DNA of 56,584 nucleotides from Sedimentisphaerales bacterium (GCA_016926155.1 JAFGPC010000205.1:1-56584); one strand, 5' to 3'. Positions 34,280 through 42,945 are shown, numbered from the stretch's first letter. Program-made: numbers and translations. The notes: generated by a model from the sequence alone, not told the origin.

Positions 34280-34783
34280 TCATGCGATTCCCAAAAACCG
34301 CTGGACTTTCCGGGGCACCAGTTCGTTCCAGTAAACAATGCGGTGTGCGTACTTGCTGATTTGCCTAAGCCGGTTGGCGTCCTTTTTGGCCTTGCCGCTC
34401 ATCACCAAAACGAGCTTGGCTTCGGGCCGGTATTTGGCTACGCGGCGGAACTTGGTTACATCACTGCCGCGCAGCCAGCCCTTGTATTCCCAGTACTCGA
34501 ACGTGTGGTCCATGTTGAGAATGTCAAAATCAACGAGGAACTGCTTGGCGCCGCGGGTCTCATCGGGAAACGTGAAGCGCGTCTGCTCAAACGCCCAGTC
34601 GCGGATATACTTCTGCTCTTTGAGGTGCTGGAAATAGATTGCCAGCTTACGTTCTCCATCCGAGCGGAAGTTGCAGGTTTTGCCGCCGACCGTCTCGGTG
34701 CTCGGCTTGTTGTTGTAGTCGATCACCAGCGGCTTTTTCTTCTCAAAGCCCATACGCCGTTTTGTTGCAAGTACAATCGCCAT
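34280..34783 (-). CDS. Phage PD-(D/E)XK-type nuclease-like protein (DUF1064-like)
   Basis: A 167-residue protein. RSDGERKLAIYFQHLKEQ gives the N-terminal helix with a conserved Glu. FLVDFDILN carries the catalytic Asp, and YWEYKGWLRG an E-x-K, the order expected of a PD-(D/E)XK fold. This suits a Holliday-junction-type or recombination nuclease of a phage early operon. It starts one base after the preceding stop. The substrate is not determined. Confidence 0.55.
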   Translation of the reverse strand: MAIVLATKRRMGFEKKKPLVIDYNNKPSTETVGGKTCNFRSDGERKLAIYFQHLKEQKYIRDWAFEQTRFTFPDETRGAKQFLVDFDILNMDHTFEYWEYKGWLRGSDVTKFRRVAKYRPEAKLVLVMSGKAKKDANRLRQISKYAHRIVYWNELVPRKVQRFLGIA

Positions 34784-34784
34784 G

Positions 34785-35450
34785 CTATTCGTTCTGCGCC
34801 TCCAGGATGCTTTCGATCAGGTCGGCCTTCCTGATCCGCTTGGGAAATTCGAGTTTCATGGTGGTGGCAATGCACCGAAGGTTGGGCATGCACATTTTTT
34901 CCAACTCTTCACGTGTGCGGCCCGGTGTTTCCTTTGGCGGATCGAACAGCGTCGGTTCTTCCGGCTCCCCGTCCTGCCCGGGCGCTTCGTATTCCGGCTT
35001 GCTCAGGTTGTACACCAGCATCAACACCGCCAGCGCCTCGAGCCAGTCTTCCTGCCGGAGTAAATCCCGGACTCGCTCGAGCAAGAGTTCCTGCTTGACC
35101 GGCTCATCCCATGCGCCCAGCTGGTTGTCATTGCTCCACTCGACGAGCTTTCGCCTGGCCTCGTCGCACACGTTGAAAGACAACAGGCCTAATGCATCCT
35201 GCTCAAACTCGGCGCTGTCTCTGTCGATGCGGTTACCGCTGAGAAGTTCCTCCCACAGCGTGCCCCGGCGTGACGGAGAAATCGTCAGCGTCACTTCCAC
35301 CCCTTCGACGGCCAGGTCCTTGATCGAGCCGAACTGCGTACCGGACAAACTGAAATCCTTGAAGTTTAAGCCTTCGCCCGCGGGTCCCGCCTCGATCTTC
35401 TTGACCTTGGCGAACAGTTGAATGTTTTGAAACATGGGTATATCGCTCAT
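34785..35450 (-). CDS. Phage protein with SAP-like C-terminal helix pair
   Basis: A 221-residue protein. AAAGGAATCAGGAC precedes the ATG. The N-terminal ~100 residues form a beta-rich domain. The last ~40 residues (TREELEKMCMPNLRCIATTM, KRIRKADLIESILEAQ) resemble a SAP-type nucleic-acid-binding helix pair. An acidic Pro-rich linker (EYEAPGQDGEPEEP) joins them. Probably DNA-associated, in the early operon between the ParB-like protein and the nuclease. Confidence 0.5.
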   Translation of the reverse strand: MSDIPMFQNIQLFAKVKKIEAGPAGEGLNFKDFSLSGTQFGSIKDLAVEGVEVTLTISPSRRGTLWEELLSGNRIDRDSAEFEQDALGLLSFNVCDEARRKLVEWSNDNQLGAWDEPVKQELLLERVRDLLRQEDWLEALAVLMLVYNLSKPEYEAPGQDGEPEEPTLFDPPKETPGRTREELEKMCMPNLRCIATTMKLEFPKRIRKADLIESILEAQNE

Positions 35451-35471
35451 GTCCTGATTCCTTTCGTGTGA

Positions 35472-37055
35472 TTATTTTTTGGTCCGTTTGTTTGCTTTGG
35501 GCGTGCCGTTCGCATTGAGATTCGCCCACGCCTTCGGCTCGGGGATCTCCGCGCAGACCTGCTCGTACATCGCCTTCCAGTCAATGCCGAGATACCCGCA
35601 GATGATCCTGGCCATTTCCTGCAGGTCCGCGGGCGTTTTGGTTTGCGGTCCGCTGTAGACCAGATGCGATTCGATGGTTTCCCGCAGCTGCTCCCAGTAC
35701 GAGGTAGCGACAGCCAATATATTTCCCATCTCATTTGATTCGAACTTTTCCGCTGCGTCCTTCCATGCTCGTACGCTCTGGCTGTCAGTCGAATGCGTTC
35801 CGAACTTTGTTCCGACCGCAAACAAAAACTGCATATTGTTCTTGGCAGTAATCTCTTCGATCAGCGTTTTCTGTATCGTCTCCCGGATGCGCCGCAGCAG
35901 CACGAACCAGCGTTTTGCTTCGTGAGCCTTGCGTCGCTCCTTCAGCGTGGAAGGTTTTTCGCTTTTGGCCTTTCGGGAGGTCGAGGCGCTGCGCCGCAAG
36001 CGGATCCATCGCAGTTCCCCAAAGCCCGGCCCGTACACCACCACCGCGGGCGTCGCGTCTTTGGCCTGTTTTTTCACGTTATCATAGTCGTACGCATGCA
36101 GGAATTTTCCGACGGCAGTCTCAATGGTCTTGTCGTCTGCGCCGTATTCGTTGGCGACCAGAACAAGATTGGGATACTTGGCGCGGCAATCGGCCACCCT
36201 CTGCTTGAGCCAGACCATCGACTTGGCCATCCAGCACGCCGCGTCCAGGCAGCGTTCGTCTTTGGCAAGCTTCTCGGCGCTGTTTTCCTCATGCCACAAC
36301 TCGGGCTGATAGCCCGATCGCTGCGAACACTGAAGACATGCAACGGCCTTGCGGGTTTTGCCCTCGATCTGCACCTCCATAATCCCGTCGAGATCCCACC
36401 GGGCCTGATGCAGCAGCCGGGTATACTCGACGATGGTCCGCTCGATGTCCCTGACCGAGGGAGCGCTGTACTGGAATCGCTGCAGCAAGGCCTTCTGCAG
36501 GTTCGGGGGACACTTGGCTATCACCGCCAGATGGCCCGCCGTCCAGCGGTTCGGTTCCCTGGCCGCCTTCTTGCTCCATTCGACGGAGAGATTCGCCTGG
36601 ATCTGCGCCCGTGTAGCTACCCAGCCTGGAGAACGGCCCAGCTTGCCGGCAACAGCTTTGGTGTCATTGCTGTATTTCTCCAGCAGCGTCGCCACCGCCT
36701 TGCCCTCTTCCAGCGGGGTTAAATCCTCGCGGGCGTAATTCTCCGTGAACGTCACTTCGAACGCTTCTTCGTCCGACAGTGCGCCCAGGTGGATCGCGGG
36801 GATCTGTTTGAGGCCTGCGGCCTGCGCACAGCGAAAACGACGCTCCCCGGCCAGCAGTTCCAGCTTGCCCTTTTTGCCGGGATGAACCCTGACATGCACC
36901 GGCACCATCACACCGTTGGCCTTGATGCTGTCCAGCAGTTGGCGAAAGCCATCGCTTTTTGTGTCGATGGTGCGCGGATTGAATCGTGTAGGCAAGATGT
37001 CGGTTAAAGCAACATGCATGTACGTTCCCGGCGGTTGTGTTTTGGTTGTGGTCAT
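35472..37055 (-). CDS. ParB-like protein of the phage replication module
   Basis: A 527-residue protein. Residues ~12-100 are a ParB N-terminal domain (DILPTRFNPRTIDTKSDGF, ELLAGERRFRCAQAAGLKQI with the conserved GERRxRA-type box, TENYAREDLTPLEEGKAV). A KorB-like helix-turn-helix follows (AVAGKLGRSPGWVATRAQI). The long C-terminal part is unrecognised, with two Cys pairs (ACLQCSQ, CLDAACW). Start 37055 overlaps the primase stop (ATGA). Length is about twice that of chromosomal ParB. It could serve plasmid-like maintenance or transcription control; no ParA is seen. Confidence 0.7.
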   Translation of the reverse strand: MTTTKTQPPGTYMHVALTDILPTRFNPRTIDTKSDGFRQLLDSIKANGVMVPVHVRVHPGKKGKLELLAGERRFRCAQAAGLKQIPAIHLGALSDEEAFEVTFTENYAREDLTPLEEGKAVATLLEKYSNDTKAVAGKLGRSPGWVATRAQIQANLSVEWSKKAAREPNRWTAGHLAVIAKCPPNLQKALLQRFQYSAPSVRDIERTIVEYTRLLHQARWDLDGIMEVQIEGKTRKAVACLQCSQRSGYQPELWHEENSAEKLAKDERCLDAACWMAKSMVWLKQRVADCRAKYPNLVLVANEYGADDKTIETAVGKFLHAYDYDNVKKQAKDATPAVVVYGPGFGELRWIRLRRSASTSRKAKSEKPSTLKERRKAHEAKRWFVLLRRIRETIQKTLIEEITAKNNMQFLFAVGTKFGTHSTDSQSVRAWKDAAEKFESNEMGNILAVATSYWEQLRETIESHLVYSGPQTKTPADLQEMARIICGYLGIDWKAMYEQVCAEIPEPKAWANLNANGTPKANKRTKK

Positions 37056-38830
37056 TCCGTGGTCTCCTTTGTGCTTTGGTCCTTTACGATTACGCCCTGC
37101 TCTGCAAAACGCAGGGATTGTCCGTCAAACCGAAATGCGATCTCCGTCCCCGCTCCGCGTCCGTTGCGTGTCTTGGCCAGATAGACCGAGCGGTTAAACT
37201 CGATTGCCGTTGTTCCGCATGCCGTCATTACAGGCATGCTCTTGTAGCCCTTGAGGTGTTGCAGCCACAGGATCGTTTGCGCGAATCGCTCGTAGGCTGC
37301 GCCCCCGGCCATGTCCTGAATCTGCGGCGGTCCCGCCTTGCGTGTTTTCTTGGGATGCGTCACCAGCACAAGCGACACGCCGTACTGACGGGAAATGTGC
37401 TTGATGCGGCTCATGAATTCCGAATCGGCCACCCAGGTATTTTCCACCTCAGCCACGGCGGTCACCGGATCAATCGCAATCACGCGGCACCCGTCCTTGG
37501 CGCGGGCCTCGATCCATTCGACAAGCTCCTTGCGGCTGCACTGCCGGTCGGGCGCTTCCCAGATGCAAAAGCCCAGACTGTCCAGCTTGTCCTGATTCTC
37601 CGCGACCATCTGCCGGGCCTGCTCGGCATTCCTCGCCACCCAGCCGCAATCGGTGACGTCCGACTGGTTGGCCAGTTGCGCCAATGCACGGAGCAGGTGA
37701 TAGCTTCGATCTTCCTCGAGCTCGTACACCGCCACCTTCACGCCCTGCGCATGCCACCACGCCACCGCCTCGATCAGCATGAAGCTCTTGGCCGATCCCG
37801 GATCCCCGCACAGCAGCGTTACCGTTCCCGGCAGCAAGGCGTTGGTCAGATCGGCAATGTTAGTCCACGGCCAGCCGATGGTTTTGCGTTCGCCCCGGAT
37901 CGTCTGCTCGATCACTTCCTGCACATCGCCTGCCGGTCCGACCGGTCGTGCTGCGCGCTGCAGTCCCTGCATCAGCAGTCGGTTTGCTTCTCCGGTGTTG
38001 CCGTGGACGGTGTGCATGAGCTCGGTGATTACATCCGCCGCATCCTTGCCGATGTCGCAGCCCATCTCGAACGGCTCGACCATCGTCAGGCCGGGTTTGG
38101 GTGTGAGCGTTTCCAGCCTGCGCCGTACCGTGTGCATATGCTCGCGACCGTTCGAATCGTTGTCCGGCCAAAGAACCACGTTCCTGCCGGCCAGCGGCGA
38201 CCAGTCGCAATACTCCGCTTTGCCCGCTCCGCATGGGCTGGTCGTTGCCGTGATCCCGATGCTTTGCAACGCGTGAACGCATTTTTCCCCCTCGACGACG
38301 ATCACAGTATCGGCCTGCAAAATCCGCGTGCGGTTGTACAGCGGCCACGGCTTGGGCGGCGCTTTCAACGCAAAGCCGCCGGGGACAGGTTGCACTTGCC
38401 GGAATTTCTTCTTGCCGTCCTCGGGGATGTAGCGAATGACGATCAGATCCTCGTGTCCCGTGGTCGGATTTGTGTACCGGTACACCTGTTCGATCCGGCC
38501 CGGCACATCGGCTAACACCAGATCCCACTCGGCGTAATGCTTGGCATTGTCCTGTTTGTCCCTTTGCGGCTTCTGGTCACGTTTGGGCAGCACTTCACCG
38601 AGAGGCTTGTTGAGCGCCCTGGCGCGAACGTCGAAGATGTCGCCGCCGAATCCGCACCCGTGGCACTTGAACCGCCAAACACCGTCGTCACCCCGGTACA
38701 CTCCTGCCGATGGGTTGCGGTCGTCGTGGAAAGGGCATTGAATCGCGCCGTTGCTCCGGATTTGTGCGCCGTGCATCTCGAGCTCGTTGAGCAGTTCCTG
38801 TCGGGACAAGCGTACGGTCTCAGTCTGCAT
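37052..38830 (-). CDS. Primase-helicase (CHC2 zinc finger, TOPRIM, RecA-like helicase)
   Basis: A 592-residue protein similar in layout to phage T7 gp4. The zinc motif is Cys32, His35 (CPFH), Cys56 and Cys59 (CHGC). TOPRIM: VIVVEGEKCVHAL near residue 180 and VLWPDNDSNG near 220. The helicase domain from about residue 310 has LLCGDPGSAKSFMLIEA (Walker A-like) and CRVIAIDPVTAV (Walker B). It would lay primers and unwind DNA at the fork. Start 38830 (MQTETVRLS) has GGAGGATGAGC upstream; an ATG two codons earlier is less well placed. It overlaps the initiator gene. Confidence 0.85.
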   Translation of the reverse strand: MQTETVRLSRQELLNELEMHGAQIRSNGAIQCPFHDDRNPSAGVYRGDDGVWRFKCHGCGFGGDIFDVRARALNKPLGEVLPKRDQKPQRDKQDNAKHYAEWDLVLADVPGRIEQVYRYTNPTTGHEDLIVIRYIPEDGKKKFRQVQPVPGGFALKAPPKPWPLYNRTRILQADTVIVVEGEKCVHALQSIGITATTSPCGAGKAEYCDWSPLAGRNVVLWPDNDSNGREHMHTVRRRLETLTPKPGLTMVEPFEMGCDIGKDAADVITELMHTVHGNTGEANRLLMQGLQRAARPVGPAGDVQEVIEQTIRGERKTIGWPWTNIADLTNALLPGTVTLLCGDPGSAKSFMLIEAVAWWHAQGVKVAVYELEEDRSYHLLRALAQLANQSDVTDCGWVARNAEQARQMVAENQDKLDSLGFCIWEAPDRQCSRKELVEWIEARAKDGCRVIAIDPVTAVAEVENTWVADSEFMSRIKHISRQYGVSLVLVTHPKKTRKAGPPQIQDMAGGAAYERFAQTILWLQHLKGYKSMPVMTACGTTAIEFNRSVYLAKTRNGRGAGTEIAFRFDGQSLRFAEQGVIVKDQSTKETTE

Positions 38831-39647
38831 GCTCATCCTCCAGCCCCAGCAGCTTGCGGGCTTCTTCCGGTGTGGGGTGACGGATGCCCAGCGCCTTTCG
38901 TACCTGGTCCTCGTACGTTTCCAGTTCGAGGATTTTCAGGTAGTTCGTGTCGTTTTTCAAAATCCAGTCCACCGTTGCTTTCCAGCCCCGGTCGTTTTCG
39001 CCGGTGTGGAACGGAGAATCGGCCAGCTTGTCCACGACAGTACGCCAGTGGTGTCGGAACTGCGCTTCCCGGCATCGCTTCCTGAGCCGGTCGAGTCGGC
39101 TTCCTGTGAGTTGCCGTATGATCGGCAGGACTTCTTTGGCGTTCCAGTATCGCACGAATTCCTGTGGGTCGATGGGCGGTTTCGCTTTTCCCTTTGGTGG
39201 GGAATCGGGTTGGGGGGGGACTATAGGGGGGGATTGTTTTCTCTTGTTATCTATAGGGGGGGTTATAGGGGGGGATGCGGATAGGGCTAAATTTTGTCCC
39301 TCATAGGGTTCTTTTTTAACCCTATCATGGATTGAGTTAGGGTTATTTTTTAGCCCTAACTTCTCTTCCATAGGGCTATTTTTTGGCCCTATGAAAATTA
39401 AAATCCGACGTCTTTTTGTGCCGGTTTTTTGTATCAAATCTTTGTGAATCAAGGCTTGAATTCGCGCTTTCACAGAGCTAAAACTGAGCCCCAGCATCGC
39501 CGCCAAATCTTTGATCTGCAGGGAGCATCCCTTGTCCCCATAAGCCATGATCCGGGCAAGGATGACCTTCTCGGCAAGACTTAAATCCGTCCGAGTCATG
39601 ACCTCGATCGGCATCCAGAAACCGCGCGTCTTATATGCTTTACTCAC
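38820..39647 (-). CDS. Phage replication initiator-like protein (lambda O-like) containing the origin
   Basis: A 275-residue protein starting with GTG at 39647 (GGAG 6 bases upstream). Residues ~10-95 are a winged-helix domain of the replication-organizer type (FWMPIEVMTRTDLSLAEKVI, LQIKDLAAMLGLSFSSVKAR). The middle (residues ~90-160) is low-complexity, Pro/Asn/Lys-rich (ITPPIDNKRKQ, PPIVPPQPDSPPKG) and coincides with an iteron cluster in the DNA. The C-terminal half is helical and may bind the helicase. The gene is directly upstream of primase-helicase. In lambda the origin likewise lies in the middle of gene O. Confidence 0.7.
   Translation of the reverse strand: MSKAYKTRGFWMPIEVMTRTDLSLAEKVILARIMAYGDKGCSLQIKDLAAMLGLSFSSVKARIQALIHKDLIQKTGTKRRRILIFIGPKNSPMEEKLGLKNNPNSIHDRVKKEPYEGQNLALSASPPITPPIDNKRKQSPPIVPPQPDSPPKGKAKPPIDPQEFVRYWNAKEVLPIIRQLTGSRLDRLRKRCREAQFRHHWRTVVDKLADSPFHTGENDRGWKATVDWILKNDTNYLKILELETYEDQVRKALGIRHPTPEEARKLLGLEDEHAD
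39211..39393. other. Candidate phage replication origin: ATAGGG iterons, four dyads, G-tracts
   Basis: Three copies of TATAGGGGGGG (39222, 39252, 39264) plus a G8 tract (39212-39219) are followed by four dyads. These are AGGG…CCCT (39283-39301), ATAGGGTT…AACCCTAT (39303-39325, perfect 8-bp arms), GTTAGGGTTA…TAGCCCTAAC (39336-39360) and CATAGGGC…GCCCTATG (39369-39393). Each dyad surrounds a T-rich loop. Dyad centres are about 22, 34 and 33 bases apart, near whole helical turns. All of it lies inside the initiator gene. Confidence 0.6.
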
Positions 39648-39744
39648 GTTCAACTCCGTTTGAATCGTCCATCCGTGTCTCCCCGGGAAGACGTGCGATC
39701 ACAACGACCGCACGCCGTTCCCATGAAAGGAGGTCCCCGATACG

Positions 39745-40233
39745 CTAAAAAGGAATATTGTCATTCGGGGGAATGTAATTCGGGTCATAGTTGGGATTGG
39801 AGTTCTGTCTGCCGCCCTGTGACGGCCTCTGCTGCTGGTTCCTGCCCTGAGGCGGAGATTGATTCCCCCTGCCCTGCTGTGAGCCGCTCTGCCCGTTGTC
39901 CTGCTTCGAGCCGAGCATCTGGATACCCTGAGCTACCACCTTGAGCTTCTGGCGGTTCTGGCCGCTCTGGTCGGTCCACTGATCCAGCTTGAGACGGCCA
40001 TAGACCAGCAGAGGGTCACCCTTGCGGACATACTGGCCTAACACCTCGGCGGTACGCTGCCAGGCCTCACAATCCACAAAGGTCACCTCCTGCTGCTCCT
40101 GCCCGTTCTGTCCGGTCCATTTGCGATTGATCGCAATGCCGAAACTGGCGACGGGGGTTTGCGATTGCGTGTACTGTACTTCGGGGTCACGCGTGACGTG
40201 ACCGGCTAAAACTACCTGATTGAATGATGGCAT
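39745..40233 (-). CDS. ssb: Single-stranded DNA-binding protein
   Basis: A 162-residue protein. OB fold in residues 1-105: NQVVLAGHVTRDPEVQYT, VASFGIAINRKW, VTFVDCEAWQRTAEVLGQYV, LLVYGRLKLDQW. A Gln/Gly/Asn-rich linker follows, then the C-terminal tip NDNIPF, the partner-docking peptide (usually DDDIPF). AAAGGAAGCCC precedes the ATG. It would protect single-stranded DNA during phage replication and recombination. Confidence 0.93.
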   Translation of the reverse strand: MPSFNQVVLAGHVTRDPEVQYTQSQTPVASFGIAINRKWTGQNGQEQQEVTFVDCEAWQRTAEVLGQYVRKGDPLLVYGRLKLDQWTDQSGQNRQKLKVVAQGIQMLGSKQDNGQSGSQQGRGNQSPPQGRNQQQRPSQGGRQNSNPNYDPNYIPPNDNIPF

Positions 40234-40249
40234 TGGGCTTCCTTTCCGG

Positions 40250-40873
40250 TTACTTGACTACGAGACGGTATTTGTTGTCGATCAGCGTTGCGCCGGGTAC
40301 TTCCTCCCCGGCCAGCAACGCATCCTTGATGGCTTTCTTATCCGGCTGAGTGACGATCTCATCGCCGTTGGCGCGGGCCTCGTCGATGGTCTTGGAACTG
40401 GGATTCTTGATCGAGGCAATCTTGCACAAGAACGGATCACTGAATTCCTCATTGATGATCACGCTGGCCGGGCATTTGTGAGCCGACAGGATATACGTAT
40501 CCAGATCAATCTTCTTCGTGTCCGGCTGAGTGACTAAAACATGTTTCAATAAGGCGGTTTCAATGCGGTCCTGCACGGTCAACCGGTACGTCAGCAGGTC
40601 CTTGAGCCGGTCGATCTCGGCCTTGACCTGATCCACCCCGTCGCCGATCCGCCGTGTGATCCAGACCAGTGTTTTCATCTTCTCGATGGACCCGGCGTGC
40701 AGTTCCACGATCGCCGCGGCCTGTTCTTCGGTCAGTTCGCCCGATTCACCGATGATCTTTTCAATCTCGGCCAGTTCCTGCCGGTAATCGTATAAACTCA
40801 TCTCGCGGGCTTCGCGTTTTTCCAGGGCCTGCTCGGGTGTGACTTCTGTTGCTTTGACTTTCTTTTTCGCCAT
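40250..40873 (-). CDS. Siphovirus Gp157-family protein
   Basis: A 207-residue protein. The start MAKKKVKATEV at 40873 (GGAGAATCCC upstream) is preferred over an extension of 15 codons. The N-terminal ~120 residues are a long coiled coil (LYDYRQELAEIEKIIGESGE, GDGVDQVKAEIDRLKDLLTY). The C-terminal part has the Gp157-like beta region (KKIDLDTYILSAHKCPASVI, FLCKIASIKNPSSKTI). Gp157 proteins usually sit with SSB and recombinase genes in phage early operons. A link to phage resistance has been suggested for the family. Confidence 0.65.
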   Translation of the reverse strand: MAKKKVKATEVTPEQALEKREAREMSLYDYRQELAEIEKIIGESGELTEEQAAAIVELHAGSIEKMKTLVWITRRIGDGVDQVKAEIDRLKDLLTYRLTVQDRIETALLKHVLVTQPDTKKIDLDTYILSAHKCPASVIINEEFSDPFLCKIASIKNPSSKTIDEARANGDEIVTQPDKKAIKDALLAGEEVPGATLIDNKYRLVVK

Positions 40874-40886
40874 AGGGATTCTCCTT

Positions 40887-41306
40887 TCATGCAACGCGGA
40901 TATGCCGTTGTAATTCAATGCGTTCTTCGTGGGGCAGCGGGATATTCAAATCCAAAGCCATCGCCGCCCAGTCGCGTATCTTTCGGTGATAGTCCTCCTG
41001 CTCGATGGTGCTGTTGTCCAGCTTGCTCGGAACGTACTCCAGACCGTTGGAATCGACGGACCGCAGAAACTTCCATTTCATCATCGCGTCGATTTCCTCG
41101 ATGGTATGCCCGGTGTGGTCGGCAATGATCTTGTAGACCACGCCGTACAGATAACGAAGCTGGTTGTTCGAGACCGGCTTGCGCTTCTTCCTGACGATCA
41201 CCTCAACAGGCGTATCGTCTTTCCACTGCGCACAGTAGGATTCAAACCGGGGATCGTCGATCACCGGATGCCCGTTCTCGATATGGCCGGAAAACTTCGG
41301 TGTCAT
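40887..41306 (-). CDS. Conserved phage recombination-module protein
   Basis: A 139-residue protein starting MTPKFSGHIENG. DTPVEVIVRKKRKPVSNNQL, RYLYGVVYKIIADHTGHTIE, VPSKL and the end AALDLNIPLPHEE-like (MALDLNIPLPHEE) follow a pattern common in phage early regions (VEVIVRKxRKxxSxNQxRYxxGVV … IPLP). It is roughly NinB-like in place, but I cannot assign NinB. The start overlaps the Sak4-like stop by ATGA. Confidence 0.55.
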   Translation of the reverse strand: MTPKFSGHIENGHPVIDDPRFESYCAQWKDDTPVEVIVRKKRKPVSNNQLRYLYGVVYKIIADHTGHTIEEIDAMMKWKFLRSVDSNGLEYVPSKLDNSTIEQEDYHRKIRDWAAMALDLNIPLPHEERIELQRHIRVA

Positions 41307-42334
41307 GAAGCGGCCCTTTGCTGAGCGGGTACGAGGATCTCCTGTAACTGCACATCCTGCTTGATCCGGTTGGCCCCGGCCTGAATCGTGGGCCAGCGAC
41401 CGTAGCGGTTCCAGACGACCGTCAGGAGCCTGTCAAAATCCACCGTCATGCCGGGTACTTCTTTTGCCGCCTGGCCTCGAAAGTAATCTGCAATCGCATT
41501 CATGATGTTCAGACTTTGCGGCGGTACATCGGGGAACGACGGATGCTGGTCATTGACCGGCGGCGGCATACTGCCCGGCTTCTGGAACGGTTCCCCCGGT
41601 TCGGGGAACGGCGTGGTCGGTTGAGGCGGCTGCTGAATGTCCTGCTCCGGCTCCTGGTACGGCTGCCCCTCTGTCAGCCATGCCGCCAGCTGAGCGCCGA
41701 AGTCTTCCCCCGGCTTCTCGAAGAGGGCATCCTGAAATTTGCCGGTTCTATCCTTAATCACCGTGCAGAAATGCTCGGTGGACAGTTCCAAGAGTAAATC
41801 GAATTCGTATTCGATCCCCTTGCCCTGCTCCGGGGCCAGACCGACCCGCATCGGCTTGCTGCGCCCGCGTTCGTCGGTCTGTACGGACCATTCGGTTTTG
41901 CTCCGCATGGTGGCGATGATATGACAGGGACAGGATTGGATCGCCCGGACCAGTTCCTTTTGCTTGGGCGTGCCTTCCGACCATGCCGACCAGCTATTGC
42001 CGCGGTACTTGCTCTTGGCCAACTGGTCGATTTCCTGCAAAAGCTCCTGCCAGCCGTGCGACATGCTGTCGATGATTAACACGTCGTAGGTCTGGCTTGC
42101 CTGATAGATCAACTGGATGTAGTTTTCGATGGTGGGGATTTGCAGACAGCACGTGTCGAACGCGAACCGGTCGGCGTACTTGCTGGCCGAGCCGAACTCG
42201 GTATCGATCAGACCGATCCGACCGCCCAGGCCGTTGGCAATGCGCAACGCGGAAAATGTCTTGCCCGAGCCGGACGGCCCGAAGATCGCACACCGCAGCC
42301 GTGATTGCATTTTGGTTGCCCTTTGAAATTGCAT
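41303..42334 (-). CDS. RecA-like ATPase, Sak4-type recombination protein
   Basis: A 343-residue protein. The start MQFQRATKMQ at 42334 has AAAGGAG upstream. Residues ~14-205 form an AAA_24/RecA-like core: Walker A GPSGSGKT (near residue 18), Walker B VLIIDSMSH (near 85), and CHIIATMRSKTEW (near 140). A Pro-rich linker (EPEQDIQQPPQPTTPFPEPG) leads to a small helical C-terminal domain. Such proteins assist SSB-dependent strand annealing in phages. It sits in one operon with Gp157 and SSB, as usual. Confidence 0.75.
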   Translation of the reverse strand: MQFQRATKMQSRLRCAIFGPSGSGKTFSALRIANGLGGRIGLIDTEFGSASKYADRFAFDTCCLQIPTIENYIQLIYQASQTYDVLIIDSMSHGWQELLQEIDQLAKSKYRGNSWSAWSEGTPKQKELVRAIQSCPCHIIATMRSKTEWSVQTDERGRSKPMRVGLAPEQGKGIEYEFDLLLELSTEHFCTVIKDRTGKFQDALFEKPGEDFGAQLAAWLTEGQPYQEPEQDIQQPPQPTTPFPEPGEPFQKPGSMPPPVNDQHPSFPDVPPQSLNIMNAIADYFRGQAAKEVPGMTVDFDRLLTVVWNRYGRWPTIQAGANRIKQDVQLQEILVPAQQRAAS

Positions 42335-42345
42335 GGTTTCTCCTT

Positions 42346-42540
42346 TCATAACCGTTTGCAGAATGTCATTTGAAATCGTGTCATGTATTGTGTGAGTTCT
42401 TCCGGCCTGAGTCCGAGCCGGGTAAGCTCAACGCCGTGGAAGTAGCAGTCGATCTCGACAAGGGGAAATTGCTCGGCAGGCATCAACGGACCGCTCAGAA
42501 AAAAAGCCAGAGCTTCTTCTTTGCTGGAAAAATCGTTCAT
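42346..42540 (-). CDS. Small early phage protein
   Basis: A 64-residue protein (MNDFSSKEEALAFFLSG…). Acidic/hydrophobic mix, no motif recognised. GAGGACC lies 11 bases upstream, and its ATG overlaps the stop of a 27-codon frame (ATGA). It is followed within 12 bases by the Sak4-like gene. Confidence 0.5.
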   Translation of the reverse strand: MNDFSSKEEALAFFLSGPLMPAEQFPLVEIDCYFHGVELTRLGLRPEELTQYMTRFQMTFCKRL

Positions 42541-42620
42541 CGCATCAGGTCCTCATGCCGCGGCCACCAGATGGCCGCGATACCGTAGGCAATGGCTTTG
42601 AGTAATCGTATGATTCGCAT
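42537..42620 (-). CDS. Possible 27-residue early phage peptide
   Basis: MRIIRLLKAIAYGIAAIWWP… is a short amphipathic-hydrophobic peptide. AAAGGAAGC precedes the ATG by 6 bases, and its TGA overlaps the next start as ATGA. These two signals favour real translation; the function is unknown. Confidence 0.4.
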   Translation of the reverse strand: MRIIRLLKAIAYGIAAIWWPRHEDLMR

Positions 42621-42729
42621 CCGTGCTTCCTTTTCAAAAGAGGGTGTGCCGGGCCATACACCCGACACACCGTTACATGGGGTATTCTCCAAAGGAGGAG
42701 GTTGGAGCATTTTTAACTTTTCAATTCAT

Positions 42730-42801
42730 TAGCGGGGGATGGAGTCGAACCATCGACCTCCGGATTATGAATCCGGCGAGCTTCCTCTGCTCTACCCCGC
42801 T
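42730..42801 (-). tRNA. tRNA-Met (CAT)
   Basis: A full cloverleaf on the minus strand: acceptor AGCGGGG/CCCCGCT with discriminator A, D-arm GAGC/GCTC, anticodon arm CCGGA-TTCATAA-TCCGG, variable loop AGGTC, T-arm GATGG-TTCGACT-CCATC. CCA is not encoded. The anticodon CAT could be elongator Met, or Ile2 if the C is lysidine-modified. Initiator features (G-C triplets in the anticodon stem) are absent. A 71-base acceptor-to-acceptor length is slightly short but folds well. It lies at the head of the phage early operon. Confidence 0.85.
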
Positions 42802-42945
42802 GTTATGTGGCCGAGGGGTGTAGGTCTCGGCCACGAATGGAGGGGAGAAAACGATTCACGCGAGATAACCGGACTCGAACCGGCTCGGGATAAACCCTCA
42901 ACCACGACCCGCATGACGATCATTCACTTGTCAAAAAAAGAGCGA

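Noticed and set aside
37037-38515. A 492-codon rightward open frame
   Set aside because: Antisense to the primase-helicase, which has all expected motifs; no ribosome site and His/Arg-rich shadow composition.
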